NCBI RefSeq assembly: GCF_900184945.1
Contig: NZ_FXYF01000004.1
Coordinates: 1-64,000 of the forward strand
Reading direction: 5' to 3'
DNA: 64,000 bases
DNA from: Antarctobacter aquimaris
Lineage (GTDB): Bacteria > Pseudomonadota > Alphaproteobacteria > Rhodobacterales > Rhodobacteraceae
Below are positions 34,215 to 43,415 of the stretch, piece after piece. Numbering within the stretch: the stretch's first letter is position 1; the number at the start of each line of letters is the position of its first letter. The notes beneath the pieces were generated by a model that ran no database searches, had not been told where the DNA came from, and saw only the letters and a list, made by a program, of their open reading frames with translations. The position numbers and the translations under genes were made by a program.

Positions 34215-35609
34215 CTAGCCATCCGCGCCCCTGTCCGCCGCCGCTTGCGCCGCCGCAAAGGACAGCGTGACCCGCAGGCCGGGGCCGTTGTCCTCCAGCG
34301 TCAGCTCCGCCCCGTGCAGCCCCGCCGTCGCCGCCACCAGCGCCAGCCCCAGGCCATGGCCGGGCGTGCTGCGGCTGCGTTCCAGCCGGTAGAGGCGGCG
34401 CAGCACGTTCCGCCGCTCCTGCGCCGGAATCCCCGGCCCCCGGTCGGCCACCTCCAGCGCCACGCGGCCGTACTCGGGCCGCACTGTGATGGCGATGTCG
34501 GTGCCCGCCGGGGTGTGGCGCAGCGCGTTCTCGATCAGGTTCGCCAGCGCCTGCCGGATCAGCCCCTTGTTGCCGCTGACCGTCGCGGCGCCTCCGGGCA
34601 GGTGCAGCGCCAGCCTGCGGCCGTCTTCCTCGGCCGTGGGGGTGTACAGCTCGGCCATCTCCGTCGCCACACCCGCCAGGTCGACCGGGGCAAATCCGGC
34701 CCGCGCGCCGCCGCCCTCGATCTGGGCGATCTGCAACAGCGCACGGAACACCGCCACCGCGCCATCCGCCTCGGCCAGCGCACGGTCGGTCAGCGCCGCC
34801 TCGGCGCCCGCCTCGGGCAGGCTGTCGCGCAGCTGGTGCAGCAGCACCGTCATCCGTTGCAGCGGCGTCTTGAGGTCATGCGCGATGTCGGCCGAAACCT
34901 GGCGCAGCGCCTCGGTCGCGGCCTCCTGCGCGGCGGCCATCCGGTTCACCTGCGCGCCGATCCTGGCAAGGTCGTCCTTGCGCCCCGGCTCGGGCGGGAT
35001 GCGGGCGTCCAGCGCGCCCTGGGACAGCCGCTCCAGCGTCGCCTCGATCCGGCCCACCCGCCGCCGCGCCCGGCTGGCGATGATCGCCCCCACCCCCAGC
35101 GAGACGGCGACCGTCGGCGCCAGGCTGAACAGCAGCAGCGCGAGAAAGGTCTGGCCCAGATCGTGGATCGGCGTCCGGCTCTCGCCCAGGATGAGGATGC
35201 CGCCCGCCATCCGCTCGACCAGCGGCAGATAGCCGTGATCACCCAGCGGACGGCCCCCGGGCTGCCGGCTGATCTGCACCCCGGCGGGGGTCAGGGTGGC
35301 GTCGGCGTTGCCGGTCACGCGCCCGTCCGGCGCGATGTAGACGAAGACGCGCTGCGCCGGGTCGGCCGCATTTGCCTCCGCCGAAACAAGGATCTCCAGC
35401 GCCATGGGCGAGGCGGTGACCTGGAACCCCGCCATGTGCTGCGCCAGGTTGGCGCGCATCCCCTCCTCGACCGCGCTGCGCAGGCCCAGGTAGGCCACCC
35501 CCAGGCTGACCAGGTTGATCACGCCGACCACGGCGACGATCCCCACCGCCTGCCGCATCGGGGTGGAATCGATGCTGTGCCGCAGCGCGTCGCGGAGACG
35601 GGACAGCAC
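34215..35609 (-). CDS. Sensor histidine kinase
   Basis: A 464-residue inner-membrane kinase. Two membrane segments (~20-46 and ~168-192) bracket a ~120-residue periplasmic sensor. A HAMP linker (RRRVGRIEATLERLSQGALD), the dimerisation/phosphorylation box (DIAHDLKTPLQ) and the ATP-binding boxes NLIENALRHTP, DRGPGIP and GHGLGLALV follow. It lies three bases after the response-regulator stop, divergent from a DegP-like protease gene, suggesting an envelope-stress pathway. The signal is unknown. Confidence 0.9.
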   Translation of the reverse strand: MLSRLRDALRHSIDSTPMRQAVGIVAVVGVINLVSLGVAYLGLRSAVEEGMRANLAQHMAGFQVTASPMALEILVSAEANAADPAQRVFVYIAPDGRVTGNADATLTPAGVQISRQPGGRPLGDHGYLPLVERMAGGILILGESRTPIHDLGQTFLALLLFSLAPTVAVSLGVGAIIASRARRRVGRIEATLERLSQGALDARIPPEPGRKDDLARIGAQVNRMAAAQEAATEALRQVSADIAHDLKTPLQRMTVLLHQLRDSLPEAGAEAALTDRALAEADGAVAVFRALLQIAQIEGGGARAGFAPVDLAGVATEMAELYTPTAEEDGRRLALHLPGGAATVSGNKGLIRQALANLIENALRHTPAGTDIAITVRPEYGRVALEVADRGPGIPAQERRNVLRRLYRLERSRSTPGHGLGLALVAATAGLHGAELTLEDNGPGLRVTLSFAAAQAAADRGADG

Positions 35610-35612
35610 GGC

Positions 35613-36284
35613 TCAGGCCTCGATCCGGTAGCCCGCGCCGCGCACGGTGTGGATCAGCTCGCGGTCGAACGGCTTGTCCACCTTGGCGCGCAACCGGCTG
35701 ATATGGGTCTCGACCACGTTGGTCTGCGGGTCAAAGTTCAGGTCCCACACCGCCTCCAGCAGCATCGTCCGGGTCTGCACCCGGCCCTTGCGCCGCAGCA
35801 GGTGCTCCAGCAGCGCGAATTCGCGCGGCAACAGGTCGATGTTCCGCCCCGCCCGCGTCACCTTGCGCGCGACGAGATCCATCGACAGGTCGCCCGCCGT
35901 CAGCACCGTCTCCGCCACCGGCTGGGCGGCGCGGCGGGCCAGCACCGCGATCCGCGCCGACAGCTCGCCAAAGGCGAAGGGCTTGACCAGGTAATCGTCG
36001 CCGCCCGCCTGCAAGCCCTCGATCCGGTCATCCACCCCGCCGATCGCGGTCAGAAAGATCACCGGCACCGTCACCTTGGCCGACCGCAGCGCCCGCACCA
36101 GCGACAGCCCGTCCAGCCCCGGCAGCATCCGGTCGACGATCAGCACGTCATGGCCGCCGGTCATCGCCTGCATCAGCCCTTCCTTGCCATCGGTCAGGTG
36201 GTCGACCACGTGCCCCTCCTCGCGCAGCCCCTTGACGATGTAGGCGGCGGTGGTCGGGTCGTCTTCGACGAGAAGCAGTTTCAT
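35613..36284 (-). CDS. OmpR-family response regulator
   Basis: A 223-residue regulator. The receiver domain has the acidic pocket VEDD, phospho-acceptor Asp51 (LIVDRMLPG) and Lys in YLVKPF. The C-terminal winged helix (PREFALLEHLLRRKG, THISRLRAKVD, VRGAGYRIEA) is of the OmpR/PhoB type. The start ATG 36284 is preferred to an upstream extension that runs through the divergent promoter. It is co-transcribed with the kinase and probably controls the neighbouring protease gene. Confidence 0.92.
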   Translation of the reverse strand: MKLLLVEDDPTTAAYIVKGLREEGHVVDHLTDGKEGLMQAMTGGHDVLIVDRMLPGLDGLSLVRALRSAKVTVPVIFLTAIGGVDDRIEGLQAGGDDYLVKPFAFGELSARIAVLARRAAQPVAETVLTAGDLSMDLVARKVTRAGRNIDLLPREFALLEHLLRRKGRVQTRTMLLEAVWDLNFDPQTNVVETHISRLRAKVDKPFDRELIHTVRGAGYRIEA

Positions 36285-36401
36285 GGCGTCCTTTTGCGGC
36301 TCCGCAACGCGGCCTTGCGCGGTCAAGCTAGGCATTCCCGCCCGCTTTCGAAAGGGTCCGCAGGCCCCGGCACCGCGCGCGGCAGCGCCGCTGACCATTT
36401 C

Positions 36402-36415
36402 GTGAGAAACCTCAC
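36402..36415. promoter_or_regulatory. Inverted repeat in the regulator/protease divergent promoter
   Basis: GTGAG-AAAC-CTCAC, in an AT-richer stretch about 100 bases before the protease start, is the clearest symmetric element in the divergent region. It is a candidate response-regulator or promoter-proximal site. Confidence 0.4.
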
Positions 36416-36512
36416 AGATTTGCAATCTTCCTGACGGGCGCCGGAAAACTGCCGCCCCCAGATGCTGGGCATCCGCCGGTCAAACGACCGGCCCAACCCC
36501 AAGGAGACACCC

Positions 36513-37649
36513 ATGGTATCGCTCGGAAACAAGGTCCGCATGTCCGCGCTCGTGCTGGGCACCCTGATGGGCGCCACGGCGCTGACCACGCTCTCGCCCG
36601 CCTTCGTGTCGCCCGCCGAGGCCCAGACCGCCGTCCCGCAGGGCGGCTATGTCGACCTGGTGCAACAGGTCGCCCCCGCCGTCGTCTACATCGAGGTGAC
36701 GCAACGGATGGCCCCCGCCGGCGTCCACACGCCCGACATGCCGCAGGGCTTTCCCTTTGACCAGTTCATGCACCGCTTCGGCATGCCCGGCACCCCGGAT
36801 GGCGGCATGCGCGAGATGCACGGCGTCGGCACCGGCTTCATCATCTCCGCCGACGGCCAGGTCGTGACCAACGCCCATGTCGTTGACGGCGCCGACACGG
36901 TGACCGTGACGCTGGCCGACGGCCGCAAGGTCGAGGGCAAGGTGGTGGGCACCGACCCCGCGACCGACATCGCCCTGATCCGGATCGACGGCGGCGGCGA
37001 CCTGCCCACCGTGGCCTTCGGCGATTCTGCGCAGCTCAAGGTCGGGCAGGACGTGGTCGCCATCGGCAACCCCTTCGGCCTCGGCAACTCGGTGACCTCC
37101 GGCATCGTCTCGGCGCTGGGCCGCGACATCAACTCCGGCCCGTTCGACAACTACATCCAGACCGACGCGGCGATCAACAAGGGCAACTCCGGCGGCCCGC
37201 TGTTCAACGCGGCGGGCGAAGTGGTGGGCATCAACACCGCGATCTTCTCGCCCTCCGGCGGCTCGGTCGGGATCGGCTTTGCCGTGCCGTCCGAAACGGC
37301 GGCGCGGGTGGTGGCCGATCTTGCCGATGACGGCACGGTGACGCGCGGCTGGCTCGGCGTGCAGATCCAGCCGGTGTCCGAGGACATCGCCGCCGCCCTC
37401 GGCCTCGACAGCGCCCGCGGCGTGCTGATCAGCGCCGTCAGCGCCGACACCCCGGCAGCACAGGCCGGGCTGACCCGCGGCGACATCGTGCTGGCCGTCG
37501 ACGGCGCGGCGGTGGACGACCCGCGCGACCTGACCCGCATCATCGCCACCGATGCCCCCGGCAGCGAGGTGACGCTCAGCCTGCTTCGCGGCGGCAAGCC
37601 GGTCGATGCAACGGTCACGCTGGGCACGCGGCCGGACGATCCGGCCTGA
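36513..37649 (+). CDS. Periplasmic serine endoprotease, DegP/HtrA-like, single PDZ
   Basis: A 378-residue trypsin-like protease that degrades or refolds damaged envelope proteins. An export signal (~1-38, ending PAEAQ) is followed by the catalytic triad His122 (TNAHVVDG), Asp152 (ATDIALIRI) and Ser226 (KGNSGGPLF), and by one PDZ domain (~285-370, RGWLGVQIQPVSED, GLTRGDIVLAVDG). Most DegP/MucD proteins have two PDZ domains and about 470-500 residues, so this is a short DegS-like layout but with an export signal. RBS AAGGAG. Its divergent two-component system is the obvious candidate regulator. Confidence 0.9.
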   Translation: MVSLGNKVRMSALVLGTLMGATALTTLSPAFVSPAEAQTAVPQGGYVDLVQQVAPAVVYIEVTQRMAPAGVHTPDMPQGFPFDQFMHRFGMPGTPDGGMREMHGVGTGFIISADGQVVTNAHVVDGADTVTVTLADGRKVEGKVVGTDPATDIALIRIDGGGDLPTVAFGDSAQLKVGQDVVAIGNPFGLGNSVTSGIVSALGRDINSGPFDNYIQTDAAINKGNSGGPLFNAAGEVVGINTAIFSPSGGSVGIGFAVPSETAARVVADLADDGTVTRGWLGVQIQPVSEDIAAALGLDSARGVLISAVSADTPAAQAGLTRGDIVLAVDGAAVDDPRDLTRIIATDAPGSEVTLSLLRGGKPVDATVTLGTRPDDPA

Positions 37650-37700
37650 TCCGCCCCCCCACAGGCCCGCGGCGGGCGTCATCGGCGCCCGCCGCCACGA

Positions 37701-38498
37701 TCAGAACCGGAACGGCCCCTCGCCATGCTCCAGCGGCAGCGCCGCCCAGACTCCGCCCGGCGCGGTGTCCACCACGGCGCAGCCGGTCGGCCCCGACATG
37801 AAGCCCACCGGCGCCTCGGCCCGGCGGTCCAGCGCAAAGGCGCTGCACAGCGCCGGCGCGGTGCAGACCGCATGCGGCCCCAGCTGGCCGTGAAACACCC
37901 CGTGGACATGACCGGCAATCACCCGCAGCGGCGCCCTGGCCCGCTCCAGGCACCGCGCCAGCGCGCCGGGATTGTCCAGCCCGATGGCGTCCATGAACCG
38001 GATGCCCGTGCGCAGCGGCGGATGGTGCAGCGCCACCAGCACCGCCCGGTCCCCCGCCGTGTCCAGCGCCCGCCCCAGCAGCTCCAGGCTTTCGGGCCGC
38101 AGCACGCCGCCGCCTTGCCCTTCGATCAGCGTGTCCAGTCCGATCACGCGGGTGTCGCCCAGGTCCTGAACCCAGTCGATCAGCCCCGCTTCCGGCATGA
38201 ACGGCAGATCGGCGAAGCACGCCCGGAACGCCGCGCGCGCGTCGTGGTTGCCCGGCACCGCCAGCAGCGGCAGGCCCAGCCGGTCCAGCTCGGCCCGCGC
38301 CGTGGCGTAGCTGGCCGCGCTGCCGTCGTCGCTGACGTCGCCCGTCACGATCACCGCGTCGATCGGCCCGATCGCCGGCAGCCGCGCCAGCAGCCGGTCG
38401 ACCGCCGCGCGCATCAGCGCCGGGGTGTCCAGCCGGCCGGAGACCCGCGCGCCGGGCACGACCAGGTGCAGGTCGGACAATTGCAGAAACCGCGCCAT
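37701..38498 (-). CDS. Metallophosphoesterase (CpdA/GpdQ-like phosphodiesterase)
   Basis: A 265-residue binuclear metallophosphoesterase. The blocks are FLQLSDLHLV (Asp/His), VTGDVSDDG, VPGNHDAR, LVALHHPPL and VIAGHVHGVFHG. This matches class III cyclic-nucleotide phosphodiesterases and glycerophosphodiesterases (CpdA/GpdQ). It is the last gene of the Ugp-like ABC operon, three bases after the second permease. Cleavage of imported glycerophosphodiesters is therefore more likely than cAMP turnover, though neither is proven. Confidence 0.85.
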   Translation of the reverse strand: MARFLQLSDLHLVVPGARVSGRLDTPALMRAAVDRLLARLPAIGPIDAVIVTGDVSDDGSAASYATARAELDRLGLPLLAVPGNHDARAAFRACFADLPFMPEAGLIDWVQDLGDTRVIGLDTLIEGQGGGVLRPESLELLGRALDTAGDRAVLVALHHPPLRTGIRFMDAIGLDNPGALARCLERARAPLRVIAGHVHGVFHGQLGPHAVCTAPALCSAFALDRRAEAPVGFMSGPTGCAVVDTAPGGVWAALPLEHGEGPFRF

Positions 38499-38501
38499 CG
38501 C

Positions 38502-39311
38502 CTACTTGATCCCCGCCCGCAAAAAGGCCTGCACGAACTGCCGCTGGAACACCAGGAAAGCCACCAGCAGCGGCGCCACCGACATCATCGTCGCCGCCGA
38601 GATCACCGAGATGTCGACGCCGTTTTCCGGCGCGCCAAAGATCGACAGCCCCACCGTCAGCGGCCGCGTGTCGGGCGAATTGGTCACGATCAGCGGCCAG
38701 AGAAAGTTGTTCCAGTGGGTCGAGACCGACACCAGCGCATAGGCCAGGTAGGTCGGCCGCGCCAGCGGCACGTAGACCCGCCACAGGATCCCGAACCAGC
38801 CGCAGCCCTCGACCCGCGCCGCCTCGTGCAGCTCGATCGGCACGCCCTTGAAGGCCTGCCGCATCAGGAAGATGCCAAAGGCCGAGGCCATGTAGGGCAT
38901 GCCCACGCCCAGGATGCTGTCGAACAGGCCCAGCCGCGACACCATGGCGTAGTTCTCGACGATCAGCACCTCGGGCAGGATGAACAGCTGCATCAGCACC
39001 AGGATGAACAGCACGTCCCGCCCCGGGAACCGCACCTGGGCAAAGGCGAACCCGGCCAGCGTCGTGACGATGAACTGGCCGATCAGGATCACCGTCACCA
39101 GCACGAAGGTGTTGAGGAAATATCGCAGCCAGGGCGCGCCGGCCCAGGCGGTGCGGAAATTGTCCAGCGTCCAGGGTGAGGTGACGTTGAAATTCACCGC
39201 GTCCGAGGTCGCATGGAACGCCGCCCAGAAGGCGAACAGCAGGGGCGAGATCCAGATCACCGCCAGCAGCAGCGCGCCAAAGGCCTCCAGGTGTCGGGAC
39301 AGCGCGGTCAT
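38502..39311 (-). CDS. ABC sugar/glycerophosphate permease (UgpE/MalG type)
   Basis: A 269-residue permease with six hydrophobic segments and the EAA coupling loop ELHEAARVEGCGWFGILWRV. It belongs to the CUT1 carbohydrate family. Its start overlaps the previous permease stop by ATGA. It forms the membrane channel with the UgpA-type protein. An exact substrate is not deducible from the permease. Confidence 0.88.
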   Translation of the reverse strand: MTALSRHLEAFGALLLAVIWISPLLFAFWAAFHATSDAVNFNVTSPWTLDNFRTAWAGAPWLRYFLNTFVLVTVILIGQFIVTTLAGFAFAQVRFPGRDVLFILVLMQLFILPEVLIVENYAMVSRLGLFDSILGVGMPYMASAFGIFLMRQAFKGVPIELHEAARVEGCGWFGILWRVYVPLARPTYLAYALVSVSTHWNNFLWPLIVTNSPDTRPLTVGLSIFGAPENGVDISVISAATMMSVAPLLVAFLVFQRQFVQAFLRAGIK

Positions 39312-40201
39312 TGGTAGTGGGTCCGCTTGTCGAGGATGGTGAACTTGACCCCCGCCACGACCCCCAGCACCACCAGCACCAGGATGGTCATCGCCGCCGC
39401 GTGCGGCGCGTCAAAGAAGGCAAAGGCCATCTCCCAGATGTAGTAGAGGATCAGCTTGGACGCGTCGTTCGGCCCGCCCTTGGTCAGGATGAACAAATGG
39501 TCGATCAGCTTGACCGAGTTGATCAGCGCGTTGACCATGATGAACAGCGTGGTCGGCATCAGCAGCGGCAGCACGATGCGCCGGGTATAGGTCCAGCGGC
39601 TGGCGCCCTCGATGTCGGCGGCTTCCTTGAGGTCCTCGGGGATGGTCTGCAACGCGGCGAGGTAAAAGATCATGAAGAACCCGGCCTCCTTCCAGATCGT
39701 CACCACGATGACCGCCCACAGCGCCGTGCCCGGCTGGCCCAGCCAGTTGACCGACGGCAGGCCGAACAGCGATCCGATCTGGTCCAGCACGCCCAGCCCC
39801 GGCGTGTAGAAGAACAGCCACAGGTTCGCCGCCGCGATCATCGGCAGCACCGTCGGGGTGAAATAGGCGGTCCGCACGAACCCCCGCGCCGGGATCTTCG
39901 AATTGGCCCACAGCGCCATGCCCAGGGCGATGGCGATCGAGATCGGGATCGTCGCGCCGGCATAGATCAGGTTGTTGGTCACGACCTTCCAGAAGGTCGG
40001 ATCGGCGAACAGGTCGGTGTAATTCCCGGTGCCGACGAACTCGCTGGGCTTCCTGCGGGTCTCGCGGCTGAACAGGCTCGACCACAGCGTCGCCAGCGAC
40101 GGGTAAAAGGCAAAGGTCGACAGCAGCACCAGCGCCGGCGACAGCAGCAGCCAGCCATAGATCGCCTGCCTGCGGCGTTCGATATTGACGTGATGCGCCA
40201 T
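39308..40201 (-). CDS. ABC sugar/glycerophosphate permease (UgpA/MalF type)
   Basis: A 297-residue CUT1 permease with hydrophobic segments beginning WLLLSPALVLLSTFAFYPSL and an EAA loop DLKEAADIEGASRWTYTRRI. It is preceded by the binding-protein gene (63-base gap). It pairs with the downstream permease. Confidence 0.88.
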   Translation of the reverse strand: MAHHVNIERRRQAIYGWLLLSPALVLLSTFAFYPSLATLWSSLFSRETRRKPSEFVGTGNYTDLFADPTFWKVVTNNLIYAGATIPISIAIALGMALWANSKIPARGFVRTAYFTPTVLPMIAAANLWLFFYTPGLGVLDQIGSLFGLPSVNWLGQPGTALWAVIVVTIWKEAGFFMIFYLAALQTIPEDLKEAADIEGASRWTYTRRIVLPLLMPTTLFIMVNALINSVKLIDHLFILTKGGPNDASKLILYYIWEMAFAFFDAPHAAAMTILVLVVLGVVAGVKFTILDKRTHYQ

Positions 40202-40264
40202 GCAACGACCTTTCGCCAGCCACGAGGCGGGCGCCGGACACGCGGCCCGGCACCCGTGGGAAGG

Positions 40265-41521
40265 TTACTGGTAGTCCCTCAGCAGCCGTACCGCCGCGAC
40301 CTGCGCCTCGGCCAGCGCATCGGCCGGCGACTTGGCCCCGGTCAGGGCGGCCTGGATGGCATTGTTCAACCCGTCGCGCACCCGCGCCGTCTCGAAGGTC
40401 GAGAACTCGGCCACCGCGTGGTCCAGCTGGTTGCGCGCCACCAGCGCCGGGGGGAACTCGGCGGTATAGGCCTTCAGCGCCTCGGTCTCGTAGGCGGCCG
40501 GGGACACGCCCATGTAACCCGTCGCAATCGACCAGGCCGCGGCCTGTTCGGGCGAGGTCATGAAGCGGATCAGCTTCATCGCGGCGGCGCGTTCCTCCTC
40601 CGTCGTGTCCTTGAAGACGTAGAAGTTGCCGCCCCCCGTGGGCGATCCCGGACGCACGTTGGCCGGCAGCTCGGCCACGCCGAAGTCAAAGCTGGCGGCG
40701 TCCTTCACCGCCGTCAGGTTGCCGGTGGAATGCCACATCATCGCGGTCTGCCCTTCGAGGAAGGCCTGGCGCAACGTGCCCCATTCGACCGTGCCCTCGG
40801 GCATGATGCCGTGTTCGGTGGACAGCGATTTCCAGAATTCCAGCGTCTCGACCACGGCCGGATCGTCGAAATAGGTGGTCAGCCCGTCGTCCGACATGAC
40901 CTCCTTGCCGTTCTGGATCGCCAGCGCCTGGAACATCCAGTAGGGATAGCCGGTCGACGGGATCATCAGCCCGTAGGTGCCGTCCCTGGTCAGCGCCTTG
41001 CCCATCGACACCATGTCGTCCCAGGTCGCCGGCGGCGCCTCGGGGTCCAGCCCGGCGGCGCGGAACAGGTCCTTGTTGTAGTAGGCCACGATGGTCGAGC
41101 GCTGGAACGGGATGCCCCAGGTCTTGCCCTCGATCCGGCTGTTGGCCATCAGCGCCGGGTAAAAGCTGTCCAGCCAGGCCGCGTCGACGCCCGCGATGTC
41201 CTCGAAGGCCACGATCAGGTCCTGCTCGATCAGGTCGTAGGCGTCGATCGAGAACATCACCGCCAGCTGCGCCGGCTCACCCGAGGCCAGCGCCGACAGC
41301 GCCCGCACGCGGGTGTCGTCGTAGTTGCCGGAATAGATCGCGTTGACCTTGATGTCCGGGTTGGCCGCCTCGAACTCGGCGACGATCCCGTCGACCACGT
41401 CCGTCAGCGCGCCGCCCACCGCGATGGGGTAATACATCGTCAGTTCCGTCTCGGCGGCGACGGGCGCGGCCAGCATGGCCGCAATCGCGCCGCTCATCGA
41501 CAGCTTGGTAAACAGTGTCAT
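40265..41521 (-). CDS. ABC periplasmic binding protein (UgpB-like)
   Basis: A 418-residue family 1 extracellular solute-binding protein. The signal peptide is MTLFTKLSMSGAIAAMLAAP, with the mature protein starting near AETELTMYYPIAVGGALTDV. The block IPFQRSTIVAYYNKDLFRAA and the Trp-rich region AMMWHSTGNLTAVKDA resemble UgpB, the sn-glycerol-3-phosphate/glycerophosphodiester receptor. With the operon phosphodiesterase and a DeoR/GlpR-type regulator, a glycerophosphate ligand is the working assignment. Confidence 0.83.
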   Translation of the reverse strand: MTLFTKLSMSGAIAAMLAAPVAAETELTMYYPIAVGGALTDVVDGIVAEFEAANPDIKVNAIYSGNYDDTRVRALSALASGEPAQLAVMFSIDAYDLIEQDLIVAFEDIAGVDAAWLDSFYPALMANSRIEGKTWGIPFQRSTIVAYYNKDLFRAAGLDPEAPPATWDDMVSMGKALTRDGTYGLMIPSTGYPYWMFQALAIQNGKEVMSDDGLTTYFDDPAVVETLEFWKSLSTEHGIMPEGTVEWGTLRQAFLEGQTAMMWHSTGNLTAVKDAASFDFGVAELPANVRPGSPTGGGNFYVFKDTTEEERAAAMKLIRFMTSPEQAAAWSIATGYMGVSPAAYETEALKAYTAEFPPALVARNQLDHAVAEFSTFETARVRDGLNNAIQAALTGAKSPADALAEAQVAAVRLLRDYQ

Positions 41522-41554
41522 CGTGTCCTCCCAGGGTTTGTCAGTGGCCCGCGC

Positions 41555-42598
41555 CTAGGGCGTCGGGCCGGTGGATCGAGGGTCCGTCCTGCGGCCGCTC
41601 GCGTCGAAGAAATGCAGGTGTTCGTCGGCAAAACCGATCTCCAGCTCCTGTCCCGCCGGGATGTGCTTCAGCCCCGGCAGGCTCACGGTCAGTCCCGTAG
41701 CCGCCGGATGTGTCAGCCCGATGAAGGTTTCCGAGCCGAGGAACTCGCATTCCGACACAAGGCACCTCAACCGGCCCTGCCCGGCCTCGGCGACATGCAC
41801 GTTTTCCGCCCGCAGGCCGATCTTCGGCGCCGCTTCGAACCCCGGCAGCGCCGTCCCGTCGATCAGCGCCATCGGCGGCGCGCCGACGAATTCCGCGACA
41901 AAGGTGTTGGCCGGCTTGTAATACAGGTCCTCGGGCGCGCCGGTCTGCTGGATGTGGCCGTCCTTCATCAGCACGACGATATCGGCCATGCTCATCGCCT
42001 CGGTCTGGTCGTGGGTCACGTAGACCACGGTGATTCCCAGGTCGACCTGCAGCTTCTTGATGTCCTTGCGGACCGAGGCGCGCAGCTTGGCGTCGAGGTT
42101 GGACAGCGGCTCGTCCATCAGGCACAGCGGCTGGTTGGCGACGATGGCGCGGGCCAGGGCCACGCGCTGGCGCTGGCCGCCGGACAGCTCGCCCGGCTTG
42201 CGCGCCTCAAGGCCCAGCAGCCCGGTGATCTCCAGCGCCCGCGTCAGCTTGGCCCGGCGTTCCGCCGCCGCGACCCGGCGCACCTTCAGGCCAAAGACGA
42301 TGTTTTCCGCCACGCTGAGATGCGGGAACAGCGCGTAGGACTGGAACACCATCGACAGGTTGCGCTCGGACGGTGCCGCGGTGGTCACGTCGCGCCCGTC
42401 GATCATGATCCGCCCCGCGTCGGGCAGCTCCAGCCCGGACAGCAGCCGCAGCGTGGTGGACTTGCCGCAGCCCGACGGCCCCAGCAGCGCCACAAAGGCA
42501 CCGCGCGGGATCGACAGCGTGATGTCCTCGACCCCCAGCTGCCCGTTCCAGCGCTTGGCGACCTTGTCGACGTGAACAAAGGGGTTGGTCATGGTCAC
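41555..42598 (-). CDS. ABC transporter ATPase (UgpC/MalK-like)
   Basis: A 347-residue CUT1 ATPase with Walker A GPSGCGKST, signature LSGGQRQR, Walker B LCLMDEP, H-loop VTHDQTEAM and a C-terminal regulatory OB/TOBE domain (~240-340). The GTG start overlaps the DeoR stop (GTGA) and has GAGGA upstream; an ATG six bases on is an alternative. Gene order regulator-ATPase-binding protein-permeases-phosphodiesterase indicates a single operon. Confidence 0.88.
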   Translation of the reverse strand: MTMTNPFVHVDKVAKRWNGQLGVEDITLSIPRGAFVALLGPSGCGKSTTLRLLSGLELPDAGRIMIDGRDVTTAAPSERNLSMVFQSYALFPHLSVAENIVFGLKVRRVAAAERRAKLTRALEITGLLGLEARKPGELSGGQRQRVALARAIVANQPLCLMDEPLSNLDAKLRASVRKDIKKLQVDLGITVVYVTHDQTEAMSMADIVVLMKDGHIQQTGAPEDLYYKPANTFVAEFVGAPPMALIDGTALPGFEAAPKIGLRAENVHVAEAGQGRLRCLVSECEFLGSETFIGLTHPAATGLTVSLPGLKHIPAGQELEIGFADEHLHFFDASGRRTDPRSTGPTP

Positions 42599-43371
42599 TC
42601 GGCGTCCTCGGCGAACAGGATCCGCGGGCCCAGGCCCTCGATCAGCGGCGCATAGGCGGCCGCGGGCGCGCGGTCGCAGACGATCAGGTCGATGTCCGAC
42701 AGGTTGCCGCCCACCGCCGGGGCCAGCCGCCCGAACTTGCTGCGGTCGATCACCAGGATCGAGCGTTGCGCGTTGCGGCGCATCCGCTCGGTCGCGCGCA
42801 CCTCGGACTGGTGGAATTCCAGCAGGCCGCCGTCCTCGTCCACCCCGGCGGTCCCGAAGATGGCGAATTCGGCGCGGTAGCGGCCAAAGAACTCGACAAC
42901 CTCCTCGCCCACGAAATCGCGGTCCGGCAGGCGGATCTCGCCGCCCGGCAGGATGATGCGGTTCGACACTTCCTCGCTCAGCGCCATGGCGGCGCTCAGG
43001 TTGTTGGTGATCACGGTCAGCTCCTTGCGGCGGTGCAGGGCGCGCGCCACGCTCAGCGCGGTCGACCCGATCGAGATGAACAGCGTCGCGCCGTTGGGGA
43101 TCCGCGCCGCCGCAACCTCGGCAATCGCGCGCTTGCCCACCAGGTTGGTCCCGGCGCGCTGGTCAAACGGCGTGTTCAGGCGTTCCTCGGCCAGCTCGAT
43201 CCGGCCGTGCGCCCGGCACAGGGTTTCGCCGTCGCACAGCTGGTCCAGGTCGCGCCGGATGGTCTGGGTCGACACGCCCAGCATCTCGGCCAGGGCCCCC
43301 ACGCTGACCCCGCCCCGCTCCTGGACGACTTGCTGGATCAAGTCGCGCCGCCTGATCGTCTTGGACGTCAT
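42595..43371 (-). CDS. DeoR/GlpR-family repressor
   Basis: A 258-residue regulator with an N-terminal winged helix-turn-helix (IRRRDLIQQVVQERGGVSVG, MLGVSTQTIRRDLDQL) and the C-terminal phosphosugar-sensing DeoR domain (FISIGSTALSVARALH, ILPGGEIRLPDRDFVG, GTAGVDEDGGLLEFHQSE). It is the first gene of the Ugp-like operon. DeoR proteins usually respond to phosphorylated sugars or glycerol-3-phosphate. Two copies of a 12-base element in opposite orientation lie upstream. Confidence 0.88.
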   Translation of the reverse strand: MTSKTIRRRDLIQQVVQERGGVSVGALAEMLGVSTQTIRRDLDQLCDGETLCRAHGRIELAEERLNTPFDQRAGTNLVGKRAIAEVAAARIPNGATLFISIGSTALSVARALHRRKELTVITNNLSAAMALSEEVSNRIILPGGEIRLPDRDFVGEEVVEFFGRYRAEFAIFGTAGVDEDGGLLEFHQSEVRATERMRRNAQRSILVIDRSKFGRLAPAVGGNLSDIDLIVCDRAPAAAYAPLIEGLGPRILFAEDAE

Positions 43372-43415
43372 GTCGCTTCCCGTGGCTTTGGGCGAAGCCT
43401 AGCCAGCAGAAACCC

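Noticed and set aside
37701-38498. Assigning the phosphoesterase firmly as cAMP phosphodiesterase CpdA
   Set aside because: Motifs fit the whole class III group; the transporter context favours glycerophosphodiesters, so only a family name is given.
39311-42655. 1114-codon plus-strand open frame opposite the Ugp-like operon
   Set aside because: Same G+C-driven antisense effect; the four ABC genes on the minus strand have clear motifs and coupled starts.
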